From Arthrobacter sp. Hiyo4 (GTDB taxonomy: Bacteria; Actinomycetota; Actinomycetes; Actinomycetales; Micrococcaceae), in assembly GCA_002370555.1 (NCBI GenBank), contig AP014718.1:2976001-3040000 (forward strand): a stretch of 64,000 nt of DNA, in the 5' to 3' direction. A program made the translations under genes and the position numbers. Positions 10,056-20,254 of the stretch are shown piece by piece. Numbering within the stretch: position 1 is the stretch's first letter; the number at the start of each line of letters is the position of its first letter. The notes under the pieces are model-generated. The model saw only the letters and a program-made list of their open reading frames with translations. It was not told the origin of the DNA and made no database searches.

Positions 10056-10062
10056 GGGTTCC

Positions 10063-11301
10063 TTAAACGTCGAAGTCGACCGTTACTTCTTTGCTGGTGG
10101 GGTGGCTCTGGCAGGTCAGGACGTACCCCTTGTCCAGTTCATCCTGCTCCAGCGCGTAGTTTTCGTCCATGGTCACGGTGCCGGTGACCAGTTTGGCGCG
10201 GCACGTGCCGCACACTCCCCGGCGCACGCGAACGGCACATCCGCGCGGACCCGCAGCGCGGCGTTCAGGATGGATTCGCGGGCATGCGTGGGCTGGCCAC
10301 GTCGCCCTGCAGGCCGTCCAGCTTGAACGTGATCTTGTACGTCTCTTGCGACTCGTCCACCACCACGGGACGGCCGGCGTGGCCCTCCGGGCGGTCCGGC
10401 TTGCCGCTCGTGAACAGTTCGAACCGCACGTGCTCCGGCTTCACGCCGCGCTCGGCCAGGGTGTCCGGCACAGCTGCACCAGCTCGAACGGCCCGCACAG
10501 GAACCACTCGTCCACATCGTCGGCGTGGATGGCGGTGCCCAGCAGCTGCTGGAGCTTTTCGGCGTCGATCCGTCCGCTGAGCAGCGGCGCGATCCGCTGC
10601 TCGCGGGACAGCACGTGGTGGATGGCCACCCGCTGCGGGTACTTGTCCTTCAGGTCCGCCAGCTCCTCCAGGAACATCACGTCCATGGCGGCCTTGTTGG
10701 CGTAGATCAGGTCAAAGCGCGTCTCCCGGTTGGCCGCCAGCAGCGTGCGGGCGATCGCGATCACCGGAGTGATGCCGCTCCCCGCCGCGATGGCCACAAA
10801 GGTGCCAGCCCCCTGGGAGGCCGCCTCCCCCGCCAGCTCCTCCGGATGGTTCATGGAGTTCATGACGTTCTGCTCCACGGCCTTGCCGTCCCGGCCGTGC
10901 TTGGACACAAACGCGCCCATGGGGCTCATGACATCCAGGGTGTCCCCCGCCTTCAGCTCCGCGTTGGCCCACGTGGAGAACAGCCCGCCCAGGTCCTGCT
11001 TCACGGCCACCCGGATCTCGCTGCTGCCGTCCGGGAACGTGCGCGGCTCCGCGCAGATGGAGTAGCTGCGGCGGATCTCGTGCGGCTCGCCGCTCTCATC
11101 CGGCAGCGTGGTGCGCAGGGCCACGTACTGGCCGGGCAGGTAGTCGAACTGGCCGACGAGCTCTTTGGGTACGTCGAAGGTCACCTCGATGGCATCCTCG
11201 GTCAGCCTTCTTACCTCGCTGACGGTGAGCGTGTGGAAGGACGGACGACGGCGGCCGCTGGCTAGCGCCGATTCGGCGGCGGTCTGGCGCACAACAGGCA
11301 T
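10063..11301 (-). CDS. paaE: phenylacetyl-CoA epoxidase reductase subunit PaaE
   Basis: About 413 residues, longer than the 350-360 typical of E. coli PaaE. A ferredoxin-NADP reductase module (YLPGQYVALRT, RRSYSIC, GGLFSTW, AAGSGITPVIAIARTLL) is followed by a C-terminal plant-type [2Fe-2S] domain with FACAGGVCGTCRAK and a last cysteine in YVLTCQSHP. It passes electrons from NADPH to the PaaA diiron site. Three single-base losses are inferred: near 10468 (after VQLC), near 10298 (after GDVA) and near 10216 (inside the cysteine cluster). The start follows paaD by 9 bp. Confidence 0.9.
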
Positions 11302-11310
11302 GGGGCTTCC

Positions 11311-11838
11311 TTACAGGACTTTGAAGTAGTCGAACGGTTCCAGGCAGTCCTTGCAGACGTACAGCGCCTTGCACGACGTGGAGCCGAACCGGGTGAGCTC
11401 CTTGGTGTTCAGGCTGGAGCACTGCGGGCATTTCACGGCCATTTGCAGGCGGATGGGGCCGGCGTGGCGGGCGGCGGCTGCCATGCCCGACGGCGGCGCG
11501 ATGCCGTACTCCCGCAGCTTCGCCTTCCCGGCGTCCGTCATCCAGTCCGTGGTCCAGGCCGGGGCGAGCACGAGGTCCACCTCTGCTTTGTAGCCCTCCG
11601 TGGCGAAGGCTTTTTTCAGGTCGTCGCGGATGGCGTCCATGGCCGGGCAGCCCGAGTAGGTGGGCGTGATGGTGACACGCACGCTTTGTTCCCCGGTTAC
11701 GTGCACGTCGCGGAGGATCCCCAGGTCCTCAATGGTGAGCACAGGGATTTCCGGATCGCAGACCGTGGCGGCGATGTCCCACGCCTGCTGCTGTTGTGTC
11801 TTTGTGCGCCCAGGCGCAGCGGTGGCCACGGCGGTCAC
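11311..11838 (-). CDS. paaD: phenylacetyl-CoA epoxidase maturation subunit PaaD
   Basis: An intact 175-residue protein with a DUF59/MIP18-like N-terminus (VCDPEIPVLTIEDLGILRDV, TYSGCPAMD) and a C-terminal zinc-ribbon (KCPQCSSLNTKELTRFGSTSCKALYVCKDC). PaaD is required for activity of the PaaABCE epoxidase, probably through iron-sulfur or diiron maturation, and is not a stable part of the complex. The GTG start at 11838 overlaps the paaC stop in the order TGGTGA, so the two are coupled. Confidence 0.92.
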   Translation of the reverse strand: MTAVATAAPGRTKTQQQQAWDIAATVCDPEIPVLTIEDLGILRDVHVTGEQSVRVTITPTYSGCPAMDAIRDDLKKAFATEGYKAEVDLVLAPAWTTDWMTDAGKAKLREYGIAPPSGMAAAARHAGPIRLQMAVKCPQCSSLNTKELTRFGSTSCKALYVCKDCLEPFDYFKVL

Positions 11839-12685
11839 CAGCTTGCTCCGGGTACTCGCGCGCCAGCACCTGCATCTCCGCGAGGAGGTAGCCCAGGTGC
11901 TCGGAGTGCCGGCCATGCCGGCCGCCACCCGGGGCAGCCGGGACCGCCGGCACCTCCAGCTCCGCTTCATTGAGGACCTCGCTCGTGAGGCGGTCAAAGT
12001 CCGCGCGCAGGCTGGAAGGCTCGACGGCGGCGCCCGCTTCAGCCAGGCGCGTGGTCAGCTCGTCGTCCTGGAAGAGCTCGGCAACGTAGGGCCACATCTG
12101 CTTCAGGCCCTGGACCATCCGGGTGCGGGATTCCTCGGTGCCGCCGGCCAGGCGCAGGACCCACTGGGCGCTGTGGTCCCGGTGGTAGTCCACTTCCTTC
12201 ACGGCCTTGGCGGCGATGGCGGCCAGTGTGGCGTCTGTGGATTGCGTGAGGCGGCGGTAGAGCTCGAACTGGTAGTAGCTCACGATGAACTGCCGGGCGA
12301 TGGTGGCCGCGAAGTCGCCGTTGGGCTGCTCAAAGATCGCGGCCGACCGGAACTCGTGCTCGCGCCGGAAGTACGCCAGATCGTCCTCGGTCTTGTCCCA
12401 GGCGCCGCCGGCGTAGGTGAGGAAGCTCCGGGCGTGGCCCAGCTGGTCCAGGGCGATGTTGCCCAGGGCCACATCCTCCTCCAGCTCGGGGCCGCGGGAG
12501 ATCCAGTGGCCCAGCCGCTGCGCGAGGATCAGGCCGTCGTCTCCGAGCCGCAGCGCGTACTCGGCCACGTCCTCGGTGGGCCTGGCCAGGCCGGTGCGGA
12601 CCTCCAGGGCGATGTCCTCCGGGCGCAGGGCGTTTCCCGGGGTGATGCGGGTGGCGGATTCCCCGCCCATAGGTGCAGAGTTCAC
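11835..12685 (-). CDS. paaC: phenylacetyl-CoA epoxidase structural subunit PaaC
   Basis: About 283 residues of ferritin-like helical protein: YALRLGDDGLILAQRLGHW, DVALGNIALDQLGHAR, FIVSYYQFELYRRL, KEVDYHRDHSAQWVLRLAGG. PaaC pairs with PaaA as the non-catalytic scaffold of the epoxidase core. A single-base loss near 11850 hides the natural end (REYPGASW then TGA at 11835-11837); without it the frame would run on into paaD. The start overlaps the paaB stop by ATGA. Confidence 0.92.
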
Positions 12686-12999
12686 AGGTGCTTCACCCCT
12701 TCGCTCTTGGTGTAGTACGTGGCGTGCCGGTAGTCCTTGCCCTGCGGGGACTCGAAGAACGAACCCTTGGCGTCCGGATCGCTGGCGGCGATGGCGTCCG
12801 CCGGGACCACCCAGATGGACACGCCCTCGTTGCGGCGGGTGTAGAGGTCGCGGGCGTTACGCAGGGCCATAGCGGCATCCGGCGCGTGCAGGGACCCGGC
12901 ATGGACGTGGCTCAGGCCGCGGCTGGACCGGACGAAGACCTCCCACAGGCCCCAGGCGTTACGGTCGGTGGTTGCCTCCGGGCCTTGTGACTCGCTCAT
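12682..12999 (-). CDS. paaB: phenylacetyl-CoA epoxidase subunit PaaB
   Basis: An intact 105-residue small subunit: [52 protein letters not shown]. PaaB bridges the PaaA/PaaC core in the epoxidase complex. The ATG at 12999 overlaps the paaA stop (ATGA) and its own stop overlaps the paaC start, so the first three operon genes are tightly coupled. A longer reading back to 13176 is only an upstream extension inside paaA. Confidence 0.94.
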   Translation of the reverse strand: MSESQGPEATTDRNAWGLWEVFVRSSRGLSHVHAGSLHAPDAAMALRNARDLYTRRNEGVSIWVVPADAIAASDPDAKGSFFESPQGKDYRHATYYTKSEGVKHL

Positions 13000-14003
13000 G
13001 CTGCGTATTCCTTTGTCTTCAGTGACTGTTTTGCTGCATACGCCGCGGCTGCCTCGCGGACCCAGGCGCCGTCGTCGTGCGCTTCCCTCCGTCGCTCCAG
13101 GCGCTGGGCGTTGCAGGGGCCGCGGCCGGCGAGAACTTCGTGGAACTCGTTCCAGTCCAGCGGGCCGTGCTCCCACTTCTTAGTGTCCTCGTTGAAGCGG
13201 ATCTCGCTGTCCGGGAGGGTGAGGCCCAGCACGCGGACCTGCTCCACCATCATTCCCACGAAGCGGCTGCGGAGTTCGTCGTTGCTGAAGCGCTTGATGT
13301 TCCAGGCCATGGACTGGCGGGAGTTGGGCGAATCGTCGTCCGGCGGACCGAACATCATCAGCGCCGGGGCGTACCAGCGGTTCACGGCGTCCTGGGCCAT
13401 CTGCTTCTGCTCCGGGGTGCCGTGGGCGAGTTCCAGCAGGATCTCGAAGCCCTGGCGCTGGTGGAAGCTCTCTTCCTTGCAGACGCGCACCATGGCGCGG
13501 CCGTAGGGGCCGTAGGAGGCACGGCACAGCGGCACCTGGTTGCAGATGGCGGCGCCGTCCACCAGCCAGCCGATGGCGCCCATGTCCGCCCAGGTCAGGG
13601 CCGGGTAGTTGAAGATGGACGAGTAGCGGGCCTTGCCGGCGATGAGGTCAGCCATCATCTTGTCTCGTGTCTGGCCGAGCGTCTCGGCGGCGGAGTACAG
13701 GTAGAGCCCGTGGCCGGCCTCGTCCTGGACCTTGGCCATGAGGATGGCCTTGCGCTTCAGGCTCGGGGCGCGGGAAATCCAGTTGGCCTCCGGCTGCATC
13801 CCGATGATCTCCGAGTGGGCGTGCTGGGAGATCTGGCGCAGGAGGGTCTTGCGGTAGGCGTCCGGCATCCAGTCTTTTGGTTCAATGCGGGAGTCCTCTT
13901 TGATGACCCGGTCAAAGTTGGCCTGACCGTCCGCGTCTTGGCGGTCCCTGGCCTGGCTGTCCTTGGCCTGGCTGTCCGCGTCGCGCTGGGCGTTGGCTTC
14001 CAT
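12996..14003 (-). CDS. paaA: phenylacetyl-CoA epoxidase catalytic subunit PaaA
   Basis: An intact 335-residue diiron oxygenase that inserts oxygen into phenylacetyl-CoA as the 1,2-epoxide. Diiron-ligand helices show as [20 protein letters not shown] and [18 protein letters not shown], with [19 protein letters not shown] upstream. The N-terminal 30 residues are an odd low-complexity tail built of five-residue units ([15 protein letters not shown]) encoded by a 15-bp repeat. It heads the paaABCDE-paaG operon. The promoter region holds a PaaR-type operator 40 bp upstream. Confidence 0.95.
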   Translation of the reverse strand: MEANAQRDADSQAKDSQARDRQDADGQANFDRVIKEDSRIEPKDWMPDAYRKTLLRQISQHAHSEIIGMQPEANWISRAPSLKRKAILMAKVQDEAGHGLYLYSAAETLGQTRDKMMADLIAGKARYSSIFNYPALTWADMGAIGWLVDGAAICNQVPLCRASYGPYGRAMVRVCKEESFHQRQGFEILLELAHGTPEQKQMAQDAVNRWYAPALMMFGPPDDDSPNSRQSMAWNIKRFSNDELRSRFVGMMVEQVRVLGLTLPDSEIRFNEDTKKWEHGPLDWNEFHEVLAGRGPCNAQRLERRREAHDDGAWVREAAAAYAAKQSLKTKEYAA

Positions 14004-14042
14004 GGTTGCTCCTATGCACCTGCCTGGATTGGTTCGATTTAT

Positions 14043-14064
14043 TTACCGACCGTTCGTTCAGGAT
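14043..14064. promoter_or_regulatory. PaaR-type operator at paaA
   Basis: TTACCGACCG, a 2-nt centre, then CGTTCAGGAT. The left half matches the TTACCGAACG half-site in 9 of 10 positions. The right half, read in reverse, is ATCCTGAACG. The same 22-bp layout occurs before paaI, paaR and paaZ. It lies 40 bp upstream of the paaA start. Confidence 0.75.
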
Positions 14065-14203
14065 ATGCGCGGAGTGCGGAGGGCGTCAAGGAGCGTGAAA
14101 CTCAATCCCTTCCGCGTACGTTGAACCAGAAGCGCTGACCGGCCGGACCGGACCGGACGGTAGCCTTGAAGACGGGACAGACCAGCACGGAAGGAGGAAC
14201 GCC

Positions 14204-14691
14204 ATGACCGCAGTGCTCCGCGGCCCGCCACGGCGCTCCTGCTCCGCGCCGGCATCATCACCGCCGTGCTGGCCATCCTCGCCGGAATTTTCGGCATGCA
14301 CGTCATGGCCGGCAATCACTCCATGCACTCCCCGCCGCCGGGCAAACACCGGCCCGGCCGCGAGTGCCGGGGACATGAACAACCACAAAACCACGGCACC
14401 CTACGCGGAACCGGTTGCCTTAACAACAGCGGCGGCCGCGGGACACCGGGGCCCTGAGGCTGTTGCCGCAGGCCCGGCGCGGTGCATGTGCTCTGCTGAC
14501 TGCGCCAGCATCCAGGCGATGAGCGCCGCATGCACCCCCTCAGCCCAGACAGGGACGCTGGCTGCCCCTGAACCCGCGCAGGGCACCCGCATCCTGGATG
14601 GCCATGGCGGGCTGCCGGACCCTGCCGGTTCTTCCTACGCCTATGTGCCCGGCGGTCCTTCCCGGGTGAGCTGTCCATCAGCCGGACGTAG
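14204..14691 (+). CDS. DUF6153 family exported protein
   Basis: About 162 residues after repair. One N-terminal membrane segment (ALLLRAGIITAVLAILAGIF) leads to GMHVMAGNHSMHS, a His/Met-rich region, and a C-terminal half with RCMCSADC and SAACTPSAQTGTL. This matches the DUF6153 pattern of small His/Cys-rich exported actinobacterial proteins. It stands immediately before a DUF305 gene, a pairing suggestive of copper handling, but no function is established. GGAAGGAGGAACGCC precedes the ATG. Three frame changes are inferred, near 14222, 14340 and 14661. Confidence 0.68.
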
Positions 14692-14824
14692 AACGGGGCA
14701 CACCGCCGCCCCCACGGCACAGCCCCGTCATGAAGCGAGCCCAACAGACGCTTCCCGGCATCTGCAAGGATGCTCACCCGTTCACCGGCCCCTTGCGGTC
14801 GAGATTTGAAGGACCTGATTTCCC

Positions 14825-15427
14825 ATGAATAAGAAACTATTGACCCTTTCAACAACGGCCATTGCGGCTGCCATTGCCTTGGCCGGATGCTCATCCGGTT
14901 CCGGATCCGGGAGCACGCCCGGCATGAACCACGGCAGCTCCAGCAACGCACCGGCACCGTCAGCGGGACACAACTCCGCTGACGTGATGTTCGCCCAGAT
15001 GATGATCCCCCACCACGCCCAGGCGGTGGAGATGGCAGAAATGATCCTCGCGAAAAAGGACATCCCCGCCCCGGTCACCGCGCTCGCCACCAGAATCAAG
15101 GCAGCGCAGGGCCCGGAGATCCGGACCATGACCGGCTGGCTTGATGACTGGAACGAGCCAACGGAAATGGCCTCCGGCTACGCCGGGCACTCCATGGACG
15201 GCATGCTGGACGAGGCCTCGCTGCAGGAACTCGACGCCGCACAGGGCACCGCGGCCGCCAAACTGTTCCTGAAGCAGATGATCGCACACCACGAAGGCGC
15301 CATCATGATGGCCAACACTGAAAAGACCGGCGGCAAAGACCCCAAGGCCGTGGATCTGGGCAACCAAATCGTGTCTGCGCAGGAAGCGGAAATCAAGGAA
15401 ATGCAGGGCCTCCTGGCCACGCTCTGA
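14825..15427 (+). CDS. DUF305 family lipoprotein
   Basis: An intact 200-residue protein with a lipobox (ALAGC near residue 22) and a Ser/Gly/Asn linker. The DUF305 four-helix core follows with both His/Met clusters: FAQMMIPHHAQAVEMAEMIL and FLKQMIAHHEGAIMMA. Such proteins are exported and often lie in copper-response loci; the paired HH/MM motifs are plausible metal ligands. The ATG follows AAGGACC. A remnant of a second DUF305 gene lies at 46314-46403. It is followed by an intrinsic terminator. Confidence 0.88.
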   Translation: MNKKLLTLSTTAIAAAIALAGCSSGSGSGSTPGMNHGSSSNAPAPSAGHNSADVMFAQMMIPHHAQAVEMAEMILAKKDIPAPVTALATRIKAAQGPEIRTMTGWLDDWNEPTEMASGYAGHSMDGMLDEASLQELDAAQGTAAAKLFLKQMIAHHEGAIMMANTEKTGGKDPKAVDLGNQIVSAQEAEIKEMQGLLATL

Positions 15428-15442
15428 CGAGTCGATCACGTT

Positions 15443-15468
15443 GGCGCCGGCCTGACCGGGCCGGCGCC
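15443..15468 (+). terminator. GC-rich terminator hairpin after the DUF305 gene
   Basis: GGCGCCGGCC pairs perfectly with GGCCGGCGCC across a 6-nt loop, 15 bp after the stop. A/T-rich CACATTGT follows rather than a run of T. Confidence 0.65.
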
Positions 15469-15507
15469 ACATTGTCCCTGATTTCCCTTCACCCTTTGGA
15501 GTTAGCC

Positions 15508-16382
15508 ATGTTTTTCCTCTCCCGCACCATCAGGCGCGGCGCAGTCCTGGCCGGCGCCGCGGCCACCCTTCTCGCCATTGCCGGCTGCGCACCGGCGACG
15601 AACCAGGCCACGCCGCACACGACGGCAGCCGGGAGCCCACTTCCCAGCGCACACGTCCACGGACTCACCGTCAGCGGCGACACCGGCCAGGTACTGCTCG
15701 CCACCCACGACGGCCTCTTCGACGTCACCACCAGCCCGGCGACAAAAATCGGTGGCACCAACGACCTGATGGGATTCACCGCCGGCCCAGCCAGCGGGGT
15801 CTTCTACGCTTCAGGCCATCCGGGGCCCGGCTCTGACCTGCCCAACCCCATGGGCTTGCTCAAATCCTCCGACGGCGGCACTACGTGGGAGCAGCTCTCG
15901 CGTCAGGGTGAATCCGACTTCCATGCCATGACCACCACCCAAGCGGGGATCGTGGCCTTCGACGGGACACTGCGGACCAGCGCCGACGGCAAGACTTGGA
16001 ACACTATCCCCGCTGACTTCGCCCCGCCGTGCTCGCCGGTCATCCGGACAGCAGAACCCTCCTGGCGACCACGCCCGCCGGGATCCAGCGTTCCACCGAC
16101 GCAGGCACCACGTGGGAGCCTGTGAAAGACGGCCCGGTAGTTCAATTCGCCGCGTTCGCGCACCCAGCCGAGGCTGTGGGCGTTGAGCCCGACGGTACGG
16201 TGCACTACTCTGCCGATGCCGGAGAGACCTGGACAAAAATGGGCCGCATCGACGCCCAGGTCATGGCAATCGCCGCAGTCAAGGGCGCCGACGGCAGACC
16301 ATGGATCTGGGCCGCTACCGCCGACGGGATCCTTGTCTCCACGGACGGAGGATCGACATTCCGGCCCGCGGACGCGGGATAG
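15508..16382 (+). CDS. F510_1955 family BNR-repeat lipoprotein
   Basis: About 291 residues. A lipobox-like AIAGC follows a hydrophobic leader (AGAAATLLAIAGC). The body has SAHVHGLTVS and several Asp-box/BNR-type turns (SSDGGTTWEQL, STDAGTTWEPV, SADAGETWTKM, STDGGSTF), predicting a beta-propeller. Members are named glycosylhydrolases by similarity, but activity is unproven. This type often accompanies DUF305 and DUF6153 genes, as here, so the three probably act together outside the membrane. One single-base loss is inferred near 16025. Start ATG 15508. Confidence 0.75.
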
Positions 16383-16489
16383 CCCCACCCTCCGCCGTTC
16401 AGCGAGGACTCAACGTCCGGGAGGGCAGCCGGCGGGGCGGGCTGCCTGGGCGACTGCCGCCGTCGGACGTTCCTCCCCACTTCCTTCGT

Positions 16490-16520
16490 CCGGGACACGC
16501 AAATGCACGGCGTGTCCCGG
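16490..16520. terminator. bidirectional hairpin between convergent genes
   Basis: CCGGGACACGC (16490-16500) and GCGTGTCCCGG (16510-16520) form a perfect 11-bp stem with a 9-nt loop. It sits between the rightward BNR gene (stop 16382) and the leftward fusion gene (stop 16560). No strong T-tract is seen. Confidence 0.6.
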
Positions 16521-16559
16521 GCTTGCGGTGGTCTTTTGGTAGGCAACCGGGCGGGAGCG

Positions 16560-19078
16560 TCACGATTTCGACAGGCTCAGTCTCCAGGTTCTGGCGCGGG
16601 CGAGGGCCGTCGGCGCCAGGCTGCAGAGCGCCCAGTACGCGGAGCCTGCAGCCAGTGAGGCCACGACGGCGAGCGCGGGGCTGAGCTCAACCAGCAGCGG
16701 GTAGACCAGCCAATGCACCAGATAGATGTGCAGGGACGCGCTGGCCAGCAGAACGGTGAGGCGCCGGAGCCCGGCCGGGACGGGAAGACTGGGCAGCCAC
16801 AGGAGCAGGAGTATCCCGGCCAGGACAGTCAGTTCACGGGCGGGGTCATCGAAGAACCCCGGGATGGTCAAAGCGGCAACGACACTGACGGCGCCTCGCT
16901 GAAGGATATGGCGGGCCCGGGCAACCGCCCATCCCAGCGCGAAAAGCCAGAATATGGGCGTTGTGTGCGGAATTCCCGGCTCAAGAATCTCATAGCGGGT
17001 GAGTAGCCCGGCGGCGAGCAGCACCAGCGGAAAGAGGAACGGGAAGCCCTTTTCGGCACGGCTGGCCCAGGGCAGTGCGAGCAGGACCGTCATGCTGACC
17101 AGCACGTAGACGAGCACCTCGATGAACCAGAAATGCGACCGGGTGGTCACCTCTTCGGGCCCGATAATGGCGTGGAGGAGGACGATATTCGCCGGGCTGT
17201 ATCTGTCGGTGATCAGGTAGGCGAAGCCGATGAAGGCCATGCTGGGATGATGACCCGGGCCAGGCTGGCTGCTTGCTTCCGCAGCCGCGGCATCCGTTCC
17301 CCGGACAACTGGAACCGGGCGAAGTTGAACCCGCCACAGCCATGAGCACGTGGCGGCACCCTGCCAGTGCAGGAATCCGATGTGGGTGCTGACAATCAGG
17401 AAAATGGAGACCGCCCGCAGCACGATGCTGGTTTCAAGCCGGGCGAACAGGCGGCGCCGCGGTTGCGGCTGTTCACGGCGGGCCCCAGCACCCCCACCGG
17501 GGTGATGTGCCAGTCCGGAGGCAAATGCCCAATGCCTGCTCCAGCCGCACGGAAGCTGCCACATACGAAAGGGAGTCCCCGCCGAGCGAAACGAAAGTGT
17601 CGTCGTCGGAAATGTCCGCCAGCTCCAGCGTGTCTTCAAAAATCCGCACCACACTGTCCTGCGGCTTAACTCCGGCGTTCGCGCTGGACGGCGTGTCCTG
17701 AACTGCGGGTTTGGCGAGCGCCAGGACGGCCGGGTAGTCCAGCTTGCCGGACGCCAGGCGCGGAAGCTCCCGGACGGCATGGACTTCCAGGGCAGCGCGC
17801 GGCAGGCCGATGCCCTGGGCGAGGAGCTTGCCCAGCAGCGCCGGGTCGTGTTCACCCTCGACGGCGACGACGAGTCCCTGGTCCGTGCCGGCGCTCGCGG
17901 CCTGGATACCTAGGTCGGCAAGGATCCGTTCCACTTGTCCAAGGTCGACGCGCAGGCCCACGATCTTGACGAACCGGCTGCGCCGTCCCACTACCTCGTA
18001 CAGTCCGTCAGCGTTCTGGCGCGCCAGGTCTCCGGTGCGGAGTTCATCCACCGTCCGTCCGAGGCCGAGGTCCTCCGGCGCCTGGGCGTATCCCAGCATC
18101 ACGTTAGGCCCGGAATAGACCAGCTCCCCATGCTCCAGTCCAGGGACCGGGTCTATCCGGAAGGCGCCACCAGGGACAGGGATTCCGATGGCCCCGGGCG
18201 CTGTACCCGCCAGCCGCGGAGGGAGGTAGGCCATGCGTGCGGTGGCCTCCGTCTGGCCGTACATCACAAAGAGATCCCAGCCGTTCCTTGCGCCCAGTCC
18301 TGCGTAACGCCGGACCAGGTCCGGGCCGAGCCTGCCGCCAGCCTGGGTCACATACCTGAGTGTGGGCAGGTTCATCGCGGCGAACCCACCCGCTCGAGCA
18401 ACTCGAAGGTGTAGGGAACGGCCGCGAACGATGTGGCACGCTCGCTGCGGAACAGATCCCAGAAGCAGGGGTCCACGACGGACAGATCCGTCAGGACCAG
18501 GCTGGCACCATGCAGCAGGTGGCTGTTGATCACTGACAGGCCATAGCAGTAGGACATGGGCAGCGTGGTCATAGCCCGGTCGTACTCCGTGATGCCGAGG
18601 TATTCCGCGATGGACTCTGCGTTCGCCTGGAGGTTGTCATAGGACAGCCGCACAAGCTTGGGTGAACCGGTGGAACCCGAGGTGCTCAGCAGAAGGGCCA
18701 GGTCCGGGTGCAGGGTGTGTCCGGTGCCAGGCCGTCGCTCCTCCAGTACCGTCCGGCCGTTCGCGGAACTCAGGACAACGTCCGGATCGTAGGCCGCCAC
18801 CAGGGAGTCCAGGGCGGCAGGCTTGTCCGCGGGCAGGAGGATCAGCGGATGACCGGCCGCCATGGCCGCCAGGTACCCACCAGGGAGTCAACATCGTTAC
18901 CGGCCGTCAGGGCCACCAGGCGACGTTCGCTACCGAGGCGCCGGCCCAGCTCCTCAACACGGCCGGCCAGTTCCCGATACGTCAAAACACCGTTGCTGGT
19001 GGCAACGGCAGTCCTGTCACCGTTGCTCGCGAGGTTCGCGGCAAACGACAGGCGTTGAAGGTCAAGTTGGGTGCTCAT
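16560..19078 (-). CDS. adenylation domain - carrier domain - membrane acyltransferase fusion
   Basis: A reconstructed protein of about 840 residues. Residues 1-480 are an AMP-forming acyl/aminoacyl ligase: LLLSTSGSTGSPKLVRLS (A3), VMYGQTEATARMAY (A5), RTGDLARQ (A7), and Lys in ASGKLDYP (A10). Residues 490-570 form a phosphopantetheine carrier with the Ser in SLGGDSLSYV. The remainder is an AT3-type membrane acyltransferase (RAVSIFLIVSTHIGFLH, then about ten hydrophobic helices). In one chain it could activate an acid, load it on its own carrier and transfer it to an envelope acceptor; this is inferred. Frame breaks lie near 18882, 18373, 17480 and at two or more points in 17240-17345. A DtxR-type box lies 31 bp upstream. 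Confidence 0.72.
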
Positions 19079-19108
19079 AGCGTGTGGTCCATAGGTGTCT
19101 TCGTCGAT

Positions 19109-19127
19109 TTAGGGAAGCCTAACCTTG
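19109..19127 (-). promoter_or_regulatory. putative DtxR/IdeR iron box
   Basis: Read leftward the site is CAAGGTTAGGCTTCCCTAA, 15 of 19 matches to the IdeR/DtxR consensus TTAGGTTAGGCTAACCTAA. It lies 31 bp upstream of the fusion-gene ATG, where repressor binding would block the promoter. No other site this good was noticed in the window. Confidence 0.55.
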
Positions 19128-19365
19128 GAAGAGTACACCGAGCGCGGGCGAATTAAGAAAACAAAATGTACCCTATTTCTCCACCTTCTGGTCTAATGCC
19201 GAGGCAGGGGTCGACTAAGAACGGCGTTCGACGTCGGCTCGCATGTGGATAAGCTGATTCCCTTGGTTCGGGCAGACTGAGCATCGCAGGGTACTGCTCA
19301 CGAACAGGCTTCGGAGTCCGATCCGCGGCAGCGTTCAGGGCGTACAGCCCCAGATTGACCGGCGT

Positions 19366-20254
19366 CTAGCAGGCAAACTCCCTGATCCATGCGTTGATTT
19401 CAGAGATCGCCTCGTCGAGGGCGACCGCAATGCCAAGATCATCAGCAAGTGCCCCGTAGTCCGTCCCCAATCCAGATGCCGTTCAACCTCAACCGGCCAA
19501 GAGGCTGCCACAACGCCGACCGCAGCCGCCGTTTTTGCCCGGCTTTCAAATACGTCCTTGCAGGCATCGTGCAGACCGGCCGTACCTCGCACCTGATCAA
19601 ACACGTTCTGTTTTAGGAGGTGGATGTCCAGCACATCCCGTTCTCGAGTTGCTCGCCCTGGTCCGGTGCAGGCGTGCAGCTTCTGCGCAACCTGGTACTC
19701 GGGTGCGATGCTGGCAAATTGATCAATAGGTGTTTCGACGCCAAAGGGCTCGAGTCGCGGGGCCGGGACCGAACCGACGACGGTCGCCACGGCGCCCTCG
19801 GCGAAAGACACCTCGAGCTTGATCTTGCGCAGCAGCGAGTTCGCAAAGAAGACCTGGACTTCGTACTGGCGAGGGTTTACTGCCGCCAAGTCGACCTGCA
19901 TCTCGCGGTCACCCGGCTTTACGTTGAACGTAAACAGCCCGAGCGATTCGGCCAGCGATTCGCCTAAGAAGACGTGCAGTTTGTCGGCGGTTTCGGTGTA
20001 GAAGGTATCGATATCCTGCGTAGATCTTGAGTTCGGATGCATGGACCATTCCAGATATGCCCGCCCTTCAACCGGATCATCGGCTGTCCGTCTACCCCTT
20101 TTCGGCGTTGAAGGGCCGCCACCAATACACTTCCGCACACAGTCCAGGTGGTGATCTGCTCCGGTTCTCCCGTATCCGCGTTGCGAATTCCCGCTTTCAG
20201 CGATGTCGCAGTTCGGGAGGGTTTCTTCTTCGGTTCCAGATCTTGGTATTTCAT
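19366..20254 (-). CDS. AbiEii-like nucleotidyltransferase toxin
   Basis: About 296 residues after repair. The nucleotidyltransferase fold shows IRLKGG, then STQDIDTFY about 20 residues later (the acidic metal site). A middle domain follows with EVQVFFANSLLRKIKLEVSF, QFASIAPEYQVAQKLHACT and RERDVLDIHLL. AbiEii proteins are type IV toxins that add nucleotides to tRNA and act in phage exclusion. It starts at ATG 20254, which overlaps the antitoxin stop as ATGA. Losses are inferred near 20068 (between LKGG and AYLEWSMH) and near 19473, after which the end reads ALADDLGIAVALDEAISEIN. Confidence 0.8.

Noticed and set aside
11660..12715. A 351-codon rightward frame across paaC
   Set aside because: Antisense shadow of paaC and paaD, with biased composition and no motif.
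13077..14138. A 353-codon rightward frame across paaA
   Set aside because: It is the antisense of paaA; codon bias of a GC-rich gene keeps the opposite strand open. The translation has no family features.
19078..19092. A five-codon leader peptide (MDHTL) overlapping the fusion gene start
   Set aside because: No ribosome site and no attenuator hairpin follows; probably chance.
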